Assembly (NCBI GenBank): GCA_958298945.1
Contig: OY282606.1
Location: 59,471,920-59,535,919 of the forward strand
DNA length: 64,000 nt
Direction of reading: 5' to 3'
From: Atherix ibis
Taxonomy: Eukaryota; Arthropoda; Insecta; Diptera; Athericidae
Part shown: positions 1 through 11,313 of the stretch, in pieces
Position numbering within the stretch: position 1 is the first letter of the stretch
How the letters are laid out: every line of letters begins with the position of its first letter
Position numbers and translations under genes: made by a program
Notes under the pieces: model-generated
Told to the model about the DNA's origin: nothing
The model's input: the letters and a program-made list of their open reading frames with translations, nothing else
The model's database searches: none

Positions 1-274
1 TTTCAATATATATTTCAACGTAAAGCATCAAATTTTATAAGGCGATTAAATAAATTCATCGAAATCAAAAAGTGTATCGCTTTACAAAAATAATGAACAA
101 CCGCATGGATATGTTAAAAATAATTAAAGGATATTATATATTTTTGCTAGAAGTTAAGTAAATCTATTATAGTCAAAATGAAAACTGAACAAGGTTAAGG
201 TTTAAGCTGGAATCGTATATACACATAAGTATAAATATTCATATATTCAAAATGATTAATATGCATTATTTATT

Positions 275-800
275 AGGTTACTTACCTTGCATTTTACCTA
301 GGCACGTAATATAGGTTTAAATTTTTATATATTTGAAAATTATACATTGATAAGTATAATTTTTGAATATATAAGTATGTAAAATCGGAAAGTAATTAGG
401 TGACCATCATTGAACCGTTATTCCGATCACAATTAATCATAATTTCATACTTTTTAAGCTCTTAGTGCACTAAATCCAATCAAAATTAGGAGCGCGATAT
501 GTAACTATACCCTTTATTAAAATATATAGTTCTATAAGTAAAAAAATAGATATCTAAAAAAGATTTTTTTTATTGTTAATTATTATTTGGTTTTAGTGTG
601 CCCAAAGTATTTGTATTAAATTTTAAAATTTTTTTATAGAAAAATATTTTTTATCATTTTAAAAGCATTAAATATACATTAAGGGGTAGCAGAGAAGGGG
701 AATCGGTTCATTGTAATTTCACGAGATTTTTTCAGTTCGATAATTTTCGTATAACATATATATAGTCCGATTGTCTTTCCTTATACTTTATAATTTAAGG
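275..800. repeat. Diverged dispersed repeat, copy A
   Basis: Several blocks here recur in the same order and orientation at 45413-45720. They include a block around CTTACCTT, a block around AAAATTATACATTGATA, GAAAGTAATTAGG with CCATCATTGAA, GATCACAATTAAT, and near the end CCTTATACTTTATAATTTAAGG. This copy carries about 200 bases in the middle that the other lacks. On the minus strand both copies hold AAGGTAAGT, a good match to a splice donor. No protein frame is conserved between them. The family is unrecognised: it may be an old transposon or a duplicated non-coding exon with its promoter. The 1-274 flank shows nothing else. Confidence 0.6.
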
Positions 801-1121
801 CTTTGGCCCACAGAGCGTCCAAAAAATTGTGTACGTGTATTTCGATAGACAACACACAACTAGTTTTCTTTATTTTGCTGTTCCCTTTTCTACTATGGCC
901 ACTAACCAAATATAGTTATCACTACTTATCGGTTTTCGCTTCCACATCGGAACTTCAAAATCAATTCGACGTTTTCAGCTTTTATTTGGAATACCAGTCA
1001 AACTAAAAGTTAAGTTTTTATTTGAAGTACACTATTTACCCAAATTTATAATATTCTTACCAAAATATTAATTATAAGCATTTAAAAAAATGGGAATGAC
1101 TGCTCGCTCATTTTTTTATTA

Positions 1122-1432
1122 CAGCCTGGTATGCAGCTCGAGCTAAGATAAATTTTCATACGAATTTTAGCTAGCTAAATCGAAAACGAAAAATTTAGCT
1201 CACGATTTCGCCGGGCAGTACGCAGCTCGAGAGTGAAAACAAAGTCTCCATTGACAAGTCTCCACGCGATTTCACTTTGGTTTTCGCTACAATTAAATGC
1301 ACGGAACAATAATCAAAGATAAATGCTAGCTAAATTTTGACGTTTGTGTTTCACTCTCGTTTAGCTGCGCTAAATGAGAGAGTAGTGGAGATCGCGTTAA
1401 AATTTATCTTCGCTCGAGCTGCATACCAGGCA
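1122..1432. mobile_element. MITE with about 33-bp terminal inverted repeats
   Basis: The left end GCCTGGTATGCAGCTCGAGC (from 1124) reappears inverted at the right end (to 1431), and the match continues through AAGATAAATTTT with one mismatch. A second, imperfect inverted pair lies inside, around CAGCTCGAGAGTGAAA on the left and its complement near 1352-1370, so most of the element could fold back on itself. TA dinucleotides flank both sides (1120-1121 and 1433-1434), which would fit a Tc1/mariner-type target duplication, but the outermost two bases of the ends differ. There is no coding capacity. It is therefore a non-autonomous element that would depend on a transposase supplied elsewhere. 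Confidence 0.8.
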
Positions 1433-1434
1433 TA

Positions 1435-2095
1435 CTTCGCAATTCATGAAGCTAAAATTATCAGGATTATTGGCACACACATCTTTTTTATGATGTTACG
1501 CGTTCTGTAGAAAACCGAATTATTTTCTGTGGTGCTTTTTAACTATTACCAGGATGAATTAAAACTTTTAAATAAAAATTTAAACTTACACTTATGACTA
1601 TGAAAATACAATTATCTTTCATTACCACTAAAACCATAAAAATAACTTATAATTTTAGTTTTATGTGATATAAATTGATCAATTTCTACTCACACATTAA
1701 TTCAACAATTTTGGCGCAAAGAAATCACACTTGCATGCCCAATATTTATGGAGACGACTTGTTTAAAGTTTGTAAGCAGAGAATTAAACTGTTTATTTCA
1801 CTAAATCAGGACGATAACAAAAGAATTTAAAAAATGTGCACACTGTACATTTGATCAAAATTATAGGAATTCTAAATTATAGGAATATATAAATCACCTT
1901 AGTGGAAGTTTTTTAAACATTATGAAACTCAGCAAAAATAAGAAAAATATTAATTTATTCTAATATAAGTATCAACGAATAACGATGGAATTTTAATTTA
2001 ATGTTTCTCGGTTTAATCTGAAAAGGGCTATTTTAACATCATTTGACAAGTTTCCGGTTTAACAAAAAATCTTTTATATGATCTTAGATGTAAAA
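1435..2095. other. AT-rich DNA, nothing recognised
   Basis: Plain AT-rich sequence between the MITE and the Jockey fragment. I see no conserved frame, long repeat or RNA gene. Confidence 0.5.
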
Positions 2096-2100
2096 TTATT

Positions 2101-2450
2101 TTATGCAAAGTAGGACTTACCATATGCGTATGTAGCAAAGAAGTTATTGAGACATATTGGAATATCGGCTGTATAAATATTGTAGAGGATGGGTCCAAGT
2201 ATACTTCCTTGTGAAAAACTATCTAATATCAGTGAAATATTGGAGATGTCATTGGATTCGTTTACTTGGAAAAGGAATATTTTACAACTAGTAAATATGG
2301 AAAAGAGAAGTGCTTTTTGAATTTCTAGAGTAAGCCCGAGAGCCAAACTCTCTCCAAAAGCTTGGCTTATATTAAGAAATACACCGGAACAGTAATCTTT
2401 TCTTTCTAAAGAGGATGCAATGAATTCGACGACTCGATGTCACTACTGAA
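2101..2450 (-). pseudogene. Jockey-clade LINE reverse transcriptase fragment
   Basis: Read on the minus strand, this begins near 2450 with a decayed stretch ending in YCSGVFLNISQAF, the palm motif that normally reads AVFLDxxxAFD. It then enters an open frame (2346-2101) with the conserved SQGSILGPILYNIYTADIP segment, normally PQGSVLGP. The catalytic F/YADD box is degraded to TYAYG, so both catalytic aspartate sites are damaged. A frame change joins the two parts near 2345. Endonuclease, RNase H-side sequence and tail are missing. It resembles the copy at 15536-16420 in the same family. In life the protein would reverse-transcribe the element RNA at the nicked target; this piece is dead. Confidence 0.85.
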
Positions 2451-2756
2451 TAGTGGAGTATTCGAAACGACAACTGAATTAATACGTATAGTTGAGAATT
2501 TAATTTGGGAATGAAACAAATTTTTAAAACTAGGATGACAAATTATCCTGCCAACCCGTGTTCTTTTACTATACAATAATTTAAATAATTTTTGATGTTA
2601 TTTTTAAATTTAATTTCAACTAGTTCCGAGTAAAGTTTCTGTTCTTTAAATAAAATAATTAGCTAATTACGAGTATTTTATTTTTCACTTAGTCAATACA
2701 TAATAATACTGTCGGCTAATCTTATCGTTCAACATTTAATCCAAAGCATATTATTG

Positions 2757-2835
2757 ATGTCTGCCTGGTAACATAGAAAAGAGATTGTGGATTCGAATAC
2801 CACTATTTCCCTATTTCATTCTGATATTATTTAGA
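2757..2835 (+). mobile_element. tRNA-derived SINE remnant
   Basis: A short piece reading GTCTGCCTGGTAACATAG followed by GGATTCGAATACC, a clear match to the RNA polymerase III B box (GGTTCGANNCC). The start resembles the SINE-like copy at 21333 (CCTGGTATCATAGTG), and the part after the B box (CTATTTCC, TTTCATTCT) resembles the body of the copies at 21333 and 36410. The region between A and B boxes is deleted. It does not fold as a tRNA. Confidence 0.5.
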
Positions 2836-5800
2836 TATAGTATAAATTGTAGTTATGTAAATTTTACAAATCAATCAAGTAGATTTATGCACTATCTTCC
2901 TCGAAGCGTATAAAATCTGATCGATTTCTGCATGTTTATTATTTTTCTGATGTAATTGAAAAATGATTTTTGTTGTCTTCGATTTTCAGTTTAAATTTTT
3001 CCAACATTAGTTGCTCTATTAAACAATAGCGATAAAATTTTTTAAGGTCATGAAAATTCCAAATCCCAGTCAAAAATTGTCACAATTATTTGTGCTATTT
3101 ACGTGTTCAGCCAGTTTTGTCCTTAAATGCAAAATCTTTTTTTATTTTACGAAATTGTCAAGTTACCATTTTGTTTTGTTTATTTTGTTTGTGATTGTGC
3201 TGTTTAAGCAACCATGCTATGTAGTAAAGAAATTGTGTATGAACTCAAATCAACATTATCCATTGTAAAAAAACATTTTACCTGGACTAAAAAGCAATAG
3301 AAGGAAAGCTTTCCTTATCTTCTTAGCAACAATTTTGGGAAACATTATTTTTTACTACATGACATGACCTGTTTCCTGTTTCTTTAGTTACAGATAAGAA
3401 GTCATTGCGTTATCCACAAAATATTAATATGTTAAACGCAGAAACTTATAGCCTGGTGCTTATACCTATTCTATTTAACTAATAGTTGGTTGAATATCAT
3501 GTTTTTCTACCATATCCGGAAAATTAGATATGTTTGAGAGAATTTCTTTATCTGGCGTCAAAATAAATTTTAGGATTCAATTCAATTTACAAGTACTATT
3601 TTGTATAAGAAAGTAAATAAATTTATATTAAAAATAGTAAAACACAATAAATAAAATATTGAGTATTGATTAATTAAAGTTAGACTTTTCTAGCACTGAC
3701 AAAATATTACACTTTGTTGCTATATTTAAAGGGTTTGGTGTTTTTTTCCATTTCTAAGATGGATTAGAAAATCTAAATACTAGGAATGTTAGTAAAATTA
3801 TAAATTCAACTGAAGTACTTATAGCCATTTCCAAATGGACAATTTCATATTTTCGAATTTAATTTCTATTTAATGCGGGATTAATAATTTAGAATCAATG
3901 GTCATCTCTCAGAATAATCTGAATAAATTTAACTTGTCTCAACTTTAATAATAAAATCATGACGACCACTTACTATCCGATAAAATTTTGTTAAAAGCAG
4001 TATTGGAAAGCTTCAGCTCTAATTCCTACATAGAAACTCACAGTTATTGTTTAAAATATGCAACGCCTCTAGTATGATGAAAATTAATAAAACTTTTTAG
4101 TAAAATAAAAATTGGTTAATCGAATTGATGAAACCGGTTTGATTTATAAAATGATTTGTTAGAGAATTTAAACGGAAACTTCATCATTTCTGATGAATTC
4201 CTATATTACAAACACAAATAAGTGATAACAAATATATATTACTAAGTGAATTAATTGAAGACAAAACTGAATAAGCATACATATTTTTTTTATAATAATA
4301 GAGTATATAATTTTCTATTATATAAATAGAGAACATATTTACAAAAATAACTGTTCTTCGAGTATAATATTAAAGACGATTGAGGATCCTTGTGAGGTCA
4401 AATTGTCAGTTAACATTGAAACTGATGAATAGTCCTAAAAACACTCAAAAAAGTCTTTTTTGCATCGGATGAGACATTGCAGATACTTGGATACTCGGCC
4501 ATGATGACATGCCTTGCCTTACAGAAATTTCATTCAAATAGTTTTTGTCGGAATAGCACATTCTCCGCATTTTCCCTGCACCATATTCAACTGATCTAAG
4601 TTCATGTGTTTTTTGTTGTTCCCCAAGTTCATAAATCCTTCTGAGGTTTTTGTATAGTCGACCGATATATATTTGCCTAAATAACTTATTTTTATAAAAG
4701 TGCGTTTCTACTCATTTGGATTTAATTTGTATGCTTCCTTCCTTTTTTAAACTTCTTGATGCAAACATTTGTCTGAACGCTATTTTTTAAAACTTTTCCA
4801 TTCTTTTAAAGTACCATATATAATAAATATTGAAATAAATTGTTTCACCATATTATTTTGGAAAAAAGCCATTGCAAATTGTAGTCCAACAAATTTTCTC
4901 AGGCTTATAAACAGCTATGCTAAGTTCTCATAATACAGATTTAAATATAAATCAAATTTGACTCATTTATCGCATAGCTTTCATTAACTACATTTTTATA
5001 TACATAATTTCAATTTTAAAAGAAGAAAAACATTATAATAACAGGAAATGTTTAATAAAATATAATTATAATGGTCAGCGTGTTTAATTTTATAGCATTT
5101 CGTAGACTTATTTAATAATATTTTTCTTTTATATTTAATATATTATTTCCTATATATTTATCAAATTAATATGTTTGCTTAAATAAATCTCAATAAATGA
5201 TATAAAGGTTAGGATTTGTATGCGCTCAAAAGGATTTAAGAGATTAGTAATAAATTAGAGTTAACCAAACTGATATAAATAAAACGGATTTAATGTACAT
5301 ATAGAGAATTTTTAATAATATTCATAATTAATTTCACCATAAATATATACACATGTAAGTGGCTAAAATTTTTGCCCTCGGGTATACAATGAGGGCAACC
5401 ATTATTTTTATATATATAATATGTTAAAAGGCTTAAAAAAATTTTTTAATAGCTAACATTCTACAAAACTATACAATACCTTAAACAACATTAAATACGA
5501 ATATTGTTTAAAGTTCTATATACGAGTACTATAATGTATTCCGTCCAATTTATACCAAGCATTTGACAAAAGCGCAATATTATTATTATATTTTACCGTT
5601 ATTAAAATACCTTACTTTTATGCTAACTTTTTCGGGATAGTTCCTAATAATAGCAATGTTTTTCATATGTTCTGTCAAGTAAATCTGCGCTCCAATATCG
5701 AACTACAATTCTGTTAGTAGTTCGAATCAACATAATGATTAGTTGAAGATATACCATATTTAATAAATTTGTGCTGTGACCAAACATTAATATTTAAGTA

Positions 5801-7130
5801 GAAATGGTCGCAAGGTTGAGTGAAAACGGACAAAATTATGTTTATTGAGTATCATAATAATTTCACTTATGTTAGAAATATATCTCATAGGACACTTAAC
5901 ATTTATCCTTAACCATCCAACTTTCGGCTCTCAAATACTTCAGCTAGAATAGACCCACATTTACTACCAAATAGTATTATTATATATTATAGGTTATGAT
6001 TGAATATTTTGAATGGAATTCTGCATCTACTCTTTCTAAGGTTGAGACAAACTTTCCGAAGTGATAGTCTATTTATTATAATTACATCATATATTATGAG
6101 TTGAACATAATAAATTTTGGTATATTCGTAAAAAGGTTTTGGAAAAAATGTATATTTCTTTACCCAATATTTAAAAAACCGTACATTTATTACTTATAAT
6201 TTCGAATTATCATTGATTCTATATATTTAAATCCTCATTTTTATTAAATAAAGATTAATATATAATTATTGTAAATATATTTGAAGATTTTTAAATAATA
6301 AAGAAATTGTGCAAATATGTTTTGTGCAAAACAATATTTTATGTGGTATGTATTGAAGTAAAATTTTAGACGCAACGCGGTGCTGCTTTGTTGCCGTAGT
6401 ACTGTTTGGTGTGGCAAGCCTACGTACTTTGCTGCTTTTAATTGCAAGTTACTCATTTTCACCTGAGCCGTGTATCTCTACCACGGGATCAAAGTGACCC
6501 AAGAAAATATAGTAATAGATCTTGGATGTTTGGTGTTAACAAAATGACTAGCTAAAGTCTGATAATGAAATATGGCTTGCGAAATATCCGAAAAATCAGG
6601 CGAGTATTGGCATTGGTCTTATGTACCTTTAACGGGTAAAACATGAAGTAGACATGTAATGTAGCATAATCGTTGATACTAGGAGAGACAATTACATAAG
6701 TTTTTTATAAAATATATGTTTGTGAACTCTGATAAAAACTAGAACAAAGTAGAATTTGCTGTACGATAACAACTTTCAACCCATTTGCCAATAGTTTGGC
6801 ATTCATATGATTATTCTTCGTATACTAGCTGAATTTTTTTTATATATTTAAGTCTGACATTATAAAGCTTCTGAATTCATCAATTTCTATTCTGAATTTC
6901 CTTTGTAAGTTTTTCAAACAAACCGACATGGCTCACGAATCGGACTTCCCATATCCAAAATGCTCAAAACTCAGGAAACGTTTCTTAAAAAAACTGCAAT
7001 TCTATCAACTTGGGTAAAAAGAATATTTTAAATAATTTTCTTTCCTTGGGTACGTGAAAATCCCCAAAAAAATATTCATGTTTTTTTTTAATAGTACGGG
7101 ATTCTAACCCACTGAAAACACCTTCATAGA
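2836..7130. other. Long AT-rich stretch, no convincing gene
   Basis: About 4.3 kb of AT-rich DNA. Small items only: a perfect palindrome AAGGAAAGCTTTCCTT at 3301-3316; an 8-bp hairpin TTGCCCTC/GAGGGCAA at about 5371-5398; and a GC-richer patch at 6360-6560, where the minus strand has a 72-residue frame (6462-6244) preceded by CAGGTGAAAATG. That frame resembles no family I know and its C-terminal half is simple AT-rich sequence. Confidence 0.5.
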
Positions 7131-7139
7131 AATCTTTCA

Positions 7140-7480
7140 AGACCAATTTTAGCTAAAATCTACTAATGACTCCTAGAAGTGGGCTACCTGAAGCTTCAGT
7201 TCATTATTAATGCTTAAGGTGATCCTTGCAATAAAACAATGGAAGCCACCCAAAGATATAAAATCTTACCGACAGATATCTCTGCTACCCACAATGTCAA
7301 ACATTTTTGAAAAGCTGTTCCTACGAAGGATCCTACGTACTATGCAAGAAAAAGATGTCATCCCAACTCATCAGTTTGGCTTCAAAAGAAATGCTATAAA
7401 GTAAGTGCATCGAATCATTAATAAAGTGGAAAAAAGGAAATAAAGAGTATATAACGAATAACGTTATTTCACGGAAAATT
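7140..7480 (+). pseudogene. Jockey-clade LINE reverse transcriptase fragment, plus strand
   Basis: The open frame 7210-7404 carries the RT finger motif PPKDIKSYRQISLLPTMSNI (normally SYRPISLLPxxSK), followed by FEKLFLRRI and the conserved HQFGFK. Upstream, out of frame, VGYLKLQFIINA matches the segment that normally precedes it, so decay begins near 7140. Downstream the similarity continues past a stop (VHRIINKVEK) until about 7470. It ends where a mariner left terminal repeat begins (7489), so the mariner may have inserted into this LINE; no LINE sequence is seen on the far side. Palm and catalytic residues are absent. Confidence 0.85.
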
Positions 7481-7488
7481 CGTTTATA

Positions 7489-8038
7489 TTGTGTTGTCAA
7501 GACAGTAATTTCGTTGTTTCCCAACAGAGGACTTTATTATATTTTTTCACAATCAACTTCACACTTAAGCCGCATAATCATATGTATGACATAGCAAGGC
7601 TTAATTGTGAAAAAATTCGATTGATTCTGCATAGTAGTTTTTGGTTGAATGCTTTTAAATATGGAAAGTGAAAAACAGCATTTTCGGCATATTTTACTTT
7701 TTTACTATAGAAAATATAAAAATGCTGTTCAAGCAAGAAAAAACTTAGCCGATGTGTATGGAGAAGATGTGTTAAGTGAGCGCCAATGCCAAAACTGGTT
7801 TGCAAAATTTCGTTCCGGCAATTTTGATCTCGAAGATGCACCACGTTCAGGAAGGCCAGTTGAAGCTAATGAAGACACAATAAATGCATTAATTGATGCA
7901 AACCGGCGAATAACAACTCATGATATCGCTGAGAAATTAAATTTATCGAATACGACCGTTCATGATCATTTGAAATGGCTAGGTTTTATCTCAAAACTCG
8001 ACATATGGGTTCCTAATCTTTTTACGGGAAAAACTTAA
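7489..8038 (+). mobile_element. Truncated mariner-like element, 5' part only
   Basis: The left boundary is inferred from TA at 7487-7488 followed by TTGTGTTGTCAAGACAGTAA, a degenerate match to the terminal repeat style of mellifera/cecropia-type mariners (TTGGGTTGGC...). It lies about 170 bp before the transposase ATG, the usual spacing. The element runs into the transposase DNA-binding domain and is cut off near 8030. No right terminal repeat was found, so it cannot be mobilised. Confidence 0.7.
7661..8038 (+). pseudogene. Mariner transposase, N-terminal DNA-binding half
   Basis: The frame starts at ATG 7661 (MESEKQHFRHILLFYYR) and codes 125 residues. Residues about 1-50 form the first helix-turn-helix with the mariner signature QCQNWFAKFRSGNFDLED. 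Next come the linker with the GRPR-like AT-hook (RSGRPVEA, about residue 65) and the second helix-turn-helix ending in FISKLDIWVP, where intact proteins read LDxWVPHxL. After WVP the frame turns into unrelated residues and stops, so the whole catalytic domain (about 220 residues, three aspartates) is missing. The surviving part would bind terminal repeats if made. It is unusually open for a fragment, but 378 bases without a stop does not prove selection. Confidence 0.88.
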
Positions 8039-8990
8039 TGGTCAGCATATACTCTATGTACATGCCCTTATGTTTTTATTAATTTCAATTATTAATTAAA
8101 TACAGTTATTATTAAAACTACAATATATCTGAATATTATTATTAACTATGGCGTTGTTTTTCGTTAATAATAAAAAAAATTAATAATTATAATCTAAACT
8201 TTTCGTATATATAAAAAAAATATATTCAATAGAAAAAAGTTTACCTGAGAATGAAAACTTGATTTAGTGATATAATATTATACGATTACTTATTTACGTA
8301 AATTGTTTAGTTGAAAATCATATTCAAGAAGATAAGCTTTTTATATTATTCATCAGCAGTGGTTTTTACAATTATTTAAAGTCCTCAGTATATTTATATA
8401 TGTATTTAGTAATGATTATATATCACGGGATTCAGCGTATGCATCGTAAATTATAAATTGAAAACCACCACAGGTTCGTTTTGTATAATAAAAAAAAAAA
8501 AATACATCCACGATTTCTATATATACTTGACATATAAAAATGTCAATATTTCCGGTTAAGGTAAAATATTAAAATCGATGAAGGACAATTTTAAGGCCGT
8601 AAGGGATTTCATATTTGAATATGTTCTGAATATAAACGAACTGCTACAAACAACCCTATCCGAATCATAAATTGGAATCACTATAAAATGTACATACATA
8701 CTTATATACAAATGTAAATGCAGACATATGTACGTGTCGAGTAAGTTTATATTCAAAGAAGATAAAAGTAAAATAAAAAAATTATTTAAAAAGTGGATTC
8801 TTCGGCTAATATCAATTCCTTGCATGTACTTTAATATTATTTACACTTTTATGCGTACCGATGATATCGAATCAATTCAATTTGCAAAGTCAGACATTTA
8901 TAGTATGAGATGGAATATTTTAAGCCTTACAAAACTATGCTTACTTTATATAAAATAATAAAACAAGTTATATATACTTTTATTATATTT
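8039..8990. other. AT-rich DNA, nothing recognised
   Basis: No conserved frame. The frames around 8556-8958 overlap on opposite strands and look like chance openings. Confidence 0.45.
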
Positions 8991-9127
8991 AAAATTTAAA
9001 TTACAGTATGGAAATGACAGTTGGAAATGACAGTTGGATAGATTTACACTAGAGATTTCAATTTCCGCTTTTGATTACTAAAACAGTTTAACATTCACAA
9101 AATTTAAATTACACTATGGAAATGACA
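8991..9127. repeat. Direct repeat pair, 29 bp
   Basis: A 29-bp unit containing ATTTAAATTACAGTATGG and ending GAAATGACA occurs at 8991-9019 and again at 9099-9127 with one difference. The first copy lies just outside, and the second just inside, the left inverted arm of the MITE at 9041-9277. Next to the first copy, GGAAATGACAGTT is repeated twice in tandem. Confidence 0.75.
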
Positions 9128-9277
9128 AAAGTAAGCCTTTAATACTTTTTTAAAGATATAAAAAATACAATGTGATTTTTAATTATTCTATATGAAAAGT
9201 AATATACAGTTAAAATATTGTGAATGTTACACTGTTTTAGTAATCAAAAGCGGAAATTGAAATCTCTAGTGTAAATC
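9041..9277. mobile_element. MITE with 62-bp near-perfect inverted ends
   Basis: The left arm (9039-9100) begins TAGATTTACACTAGAGATTT and passes through CCGCTTTTGATTACTAAAAC. The right arm (9218-9279) is its reverse complement with a single mismatch (GTTTAAC against GTGTAAC). Both ends are bounded by TA, so the element proper would be 237 bp, with termini GATTTACACTAG and a TA target duplication as in Tc1/mariner elements. The core of about 117 bp is AT-rich and non-coding. The high arm identity suggests a relatively recent insertion compared with the decayed elements around it. Confidence 0.88.
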
Positions 9278-9279
9278 TA

Positions 9280-11310
9280 CTAATTATCATTCCACATTCC
9301 AATTACGATATACTGACTTACAAATTAAATATTAAAATCTTCTTTTATATTCATATACAATGGGGTTCGTGAATATTTTAATATACTAGAAGGATAAAAC
9401 ATGTAGTTATGATATATTATTAGTTTATTACTCTAGAGACATTTTTGTACATTTATTTTGAAATTTATCATATGGTAAAATATAATGTATGAATTAACTA
9501 TAATAGTATTGTAATATATGGTCACAAAATTAAAATTCTAAATATTGGCATTCTTCAATTCTCAAGATAAATATTAAACTTCTAATACTATGTGGTAAAA
9601 ACCTATAATTTTATATATCATCTTTAACAATTTATTTTTATTGTTATTATTCAGAATTCACTTTCTTCATTGCAATTTACATATGGACATATGATATAAA
9701 TAAGTGATTAACTTTGTATCATAATTTAAGTATACAGAAATATTATTTCTGTGTATCACCAAGTATTACCTAAAAGTCGACTTTTAGTCGAATCCTCGAT
9801 TAAAATGAAGATTAAAATCCTTAAAACAGGATTTTATTTTTAAAAGATTTTAACCTTTTAACAGATTAAAATACTGTTAAAACAGCAAAATAGTAATGCC
9901 GGCAAATGAAATTGTTGTTCGATGAACCTGGTTTATGCCGCAAAATGTTCATAAGATAAATTAAGCAGGCATTATTTAAATGTACCAACGTACTGGGGTT
10001 GCTACCTGCCGATTCAAGACAAATGACCTCTCAGATGAAAGTATTCCTGTAAAGTACGAACTGTAACTGGATGCAGACCACATAAAACATATGCCTTGGA
10101 GATGAAGCAAGGATTGAAATGACCTGGAATGACCTAAGGGGCACTGTCATTAGTTCTAGCCCTCAATCACAAAGAGAGTCGGAACGGCAGGTTAGACGAT
10201 CATTTCAAGCAAGCAACTGAATAAGGAATGCTGCATATTGAACCATGTTGCATTTTCCAGAAACGCGGATACCGTACAGTTTTATCATGACTTGTTAAAA
10301 TAGGAGAGAACTTGCAGGCAAAACGGGAGCATGTGAAAACGAACATGTCCATGAAATCCAAAAATATAGAGAGCAACCGTACCATGCATGGGTTTTACTT
10401 TTCTATGAGCAGGATAAGATAATTTACATTGTGATATTCGTCATGCTGCAGTAACGAAATCTGATATCTGACCAAAAGAGTATGACCAGGCCTTGGTTTT
10501 TATCATATATTAGGACTAGAAAAAGACGACGCAATTTAAAACAATGCAAATTGAGATGATTTTTTGTATGATTTGCTCATATTTTTGTTAGTTAGTTCTA
10601 CTTGGCTAATATATATTTAATTAAATAAAGGAAAAATAATCTTACAGTTATAGAAACAATTTTTTAAACATTTATATGTTTATGTATGGTACAATACATA
10701 AATCTTTTCTTTTTTGAAGATGTTATTTAAAATTAACTATATTTTGCTCAGTTTTTACAGGCTCATCTTGTAAAAAAAACTTCTTTATAGAAACGAAAAT
10801 AATCAAAATTACTTTTAAACTTCAATTTTGATCAGGATTATCTCCTTTAACTACAAACAATGAGCTGTATTGCCTTTAAAGTAAAACTGTCAGTTAATTG
10901 TTATTTTTCTGGAATATCATCAGATGAAGCAATACGTTCTTCCTCATAGGATTAAAGTCCATAGAAACCGAATACTTTTTATTTACTCCTTTTTATGTGA
11001 TTTGAATAGATCATCAATACCCTCATTTTTCATGCCAGCAAAGTTTCCTTTCTTAGTAAATCTAGCAGGCTCTCTACTAACGCAAGCTGCTGTATCAACT
11101 TCTATATTTCTAATAGGCCGTTTATGCATGTTTTTTTACATCCTTCGATGGAAAGTTCATATTTGCGATAATAAACATGATTTTATACATTTTCCAAAAC
11201 TATTTTAATTTTCTTCATACTTCTGTCGTAAATAAAGTGAATGTGGGGTGCAACACAATGTATTTTTTGAAAACTTTAATTTTACACACATATATAAGTA
11301 TCAATAGAGT
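9280..11310. other. AT-rich stretch with a hairpin-rich patch and an unidentified GC-richer block
   Basis: At 9730-9890 several short palindromes cluster, the best being CTAAAAGTCGACTTTTAG (9770-9787). At 9900-10500 composition is less AT-rich than the surroundings, and frames on both strands are interrupted every 30-60 residues. This suggests an old element, but I recognise no domain in it. Confidence 0.4.
10983..11129 (-). CDS. Small unidentified frame
   Basis: A 48-residue minus-strand frame, starting at ATG 11129, is rich in charged residues and includes SREPARFTKKGNFAGMKN. Its composition is more protein-like than the lysine/isoleucine/asparagine-rich chance frames nearby. I do not recognise it. 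It could be a piece of an unidentified transposon gene or a chance frame. A plus-strand frame of 94 residues covers the same bases and is equally unsupported. Confidence 0.15.
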   Translation of the reverse strand: MHKRPIRNIEVDTAACVSREPARFTKKGNFAGMKNEGIDDLFKSHKKE

Positions 11311-11313
11311 ATA

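Noticed and set aside
803..1006. 67-residue plus frame starting at a TTG
   Set aside because: No ATG, no family resemblance, and the partner repeat at 45.4 kb does not conserve the frame.
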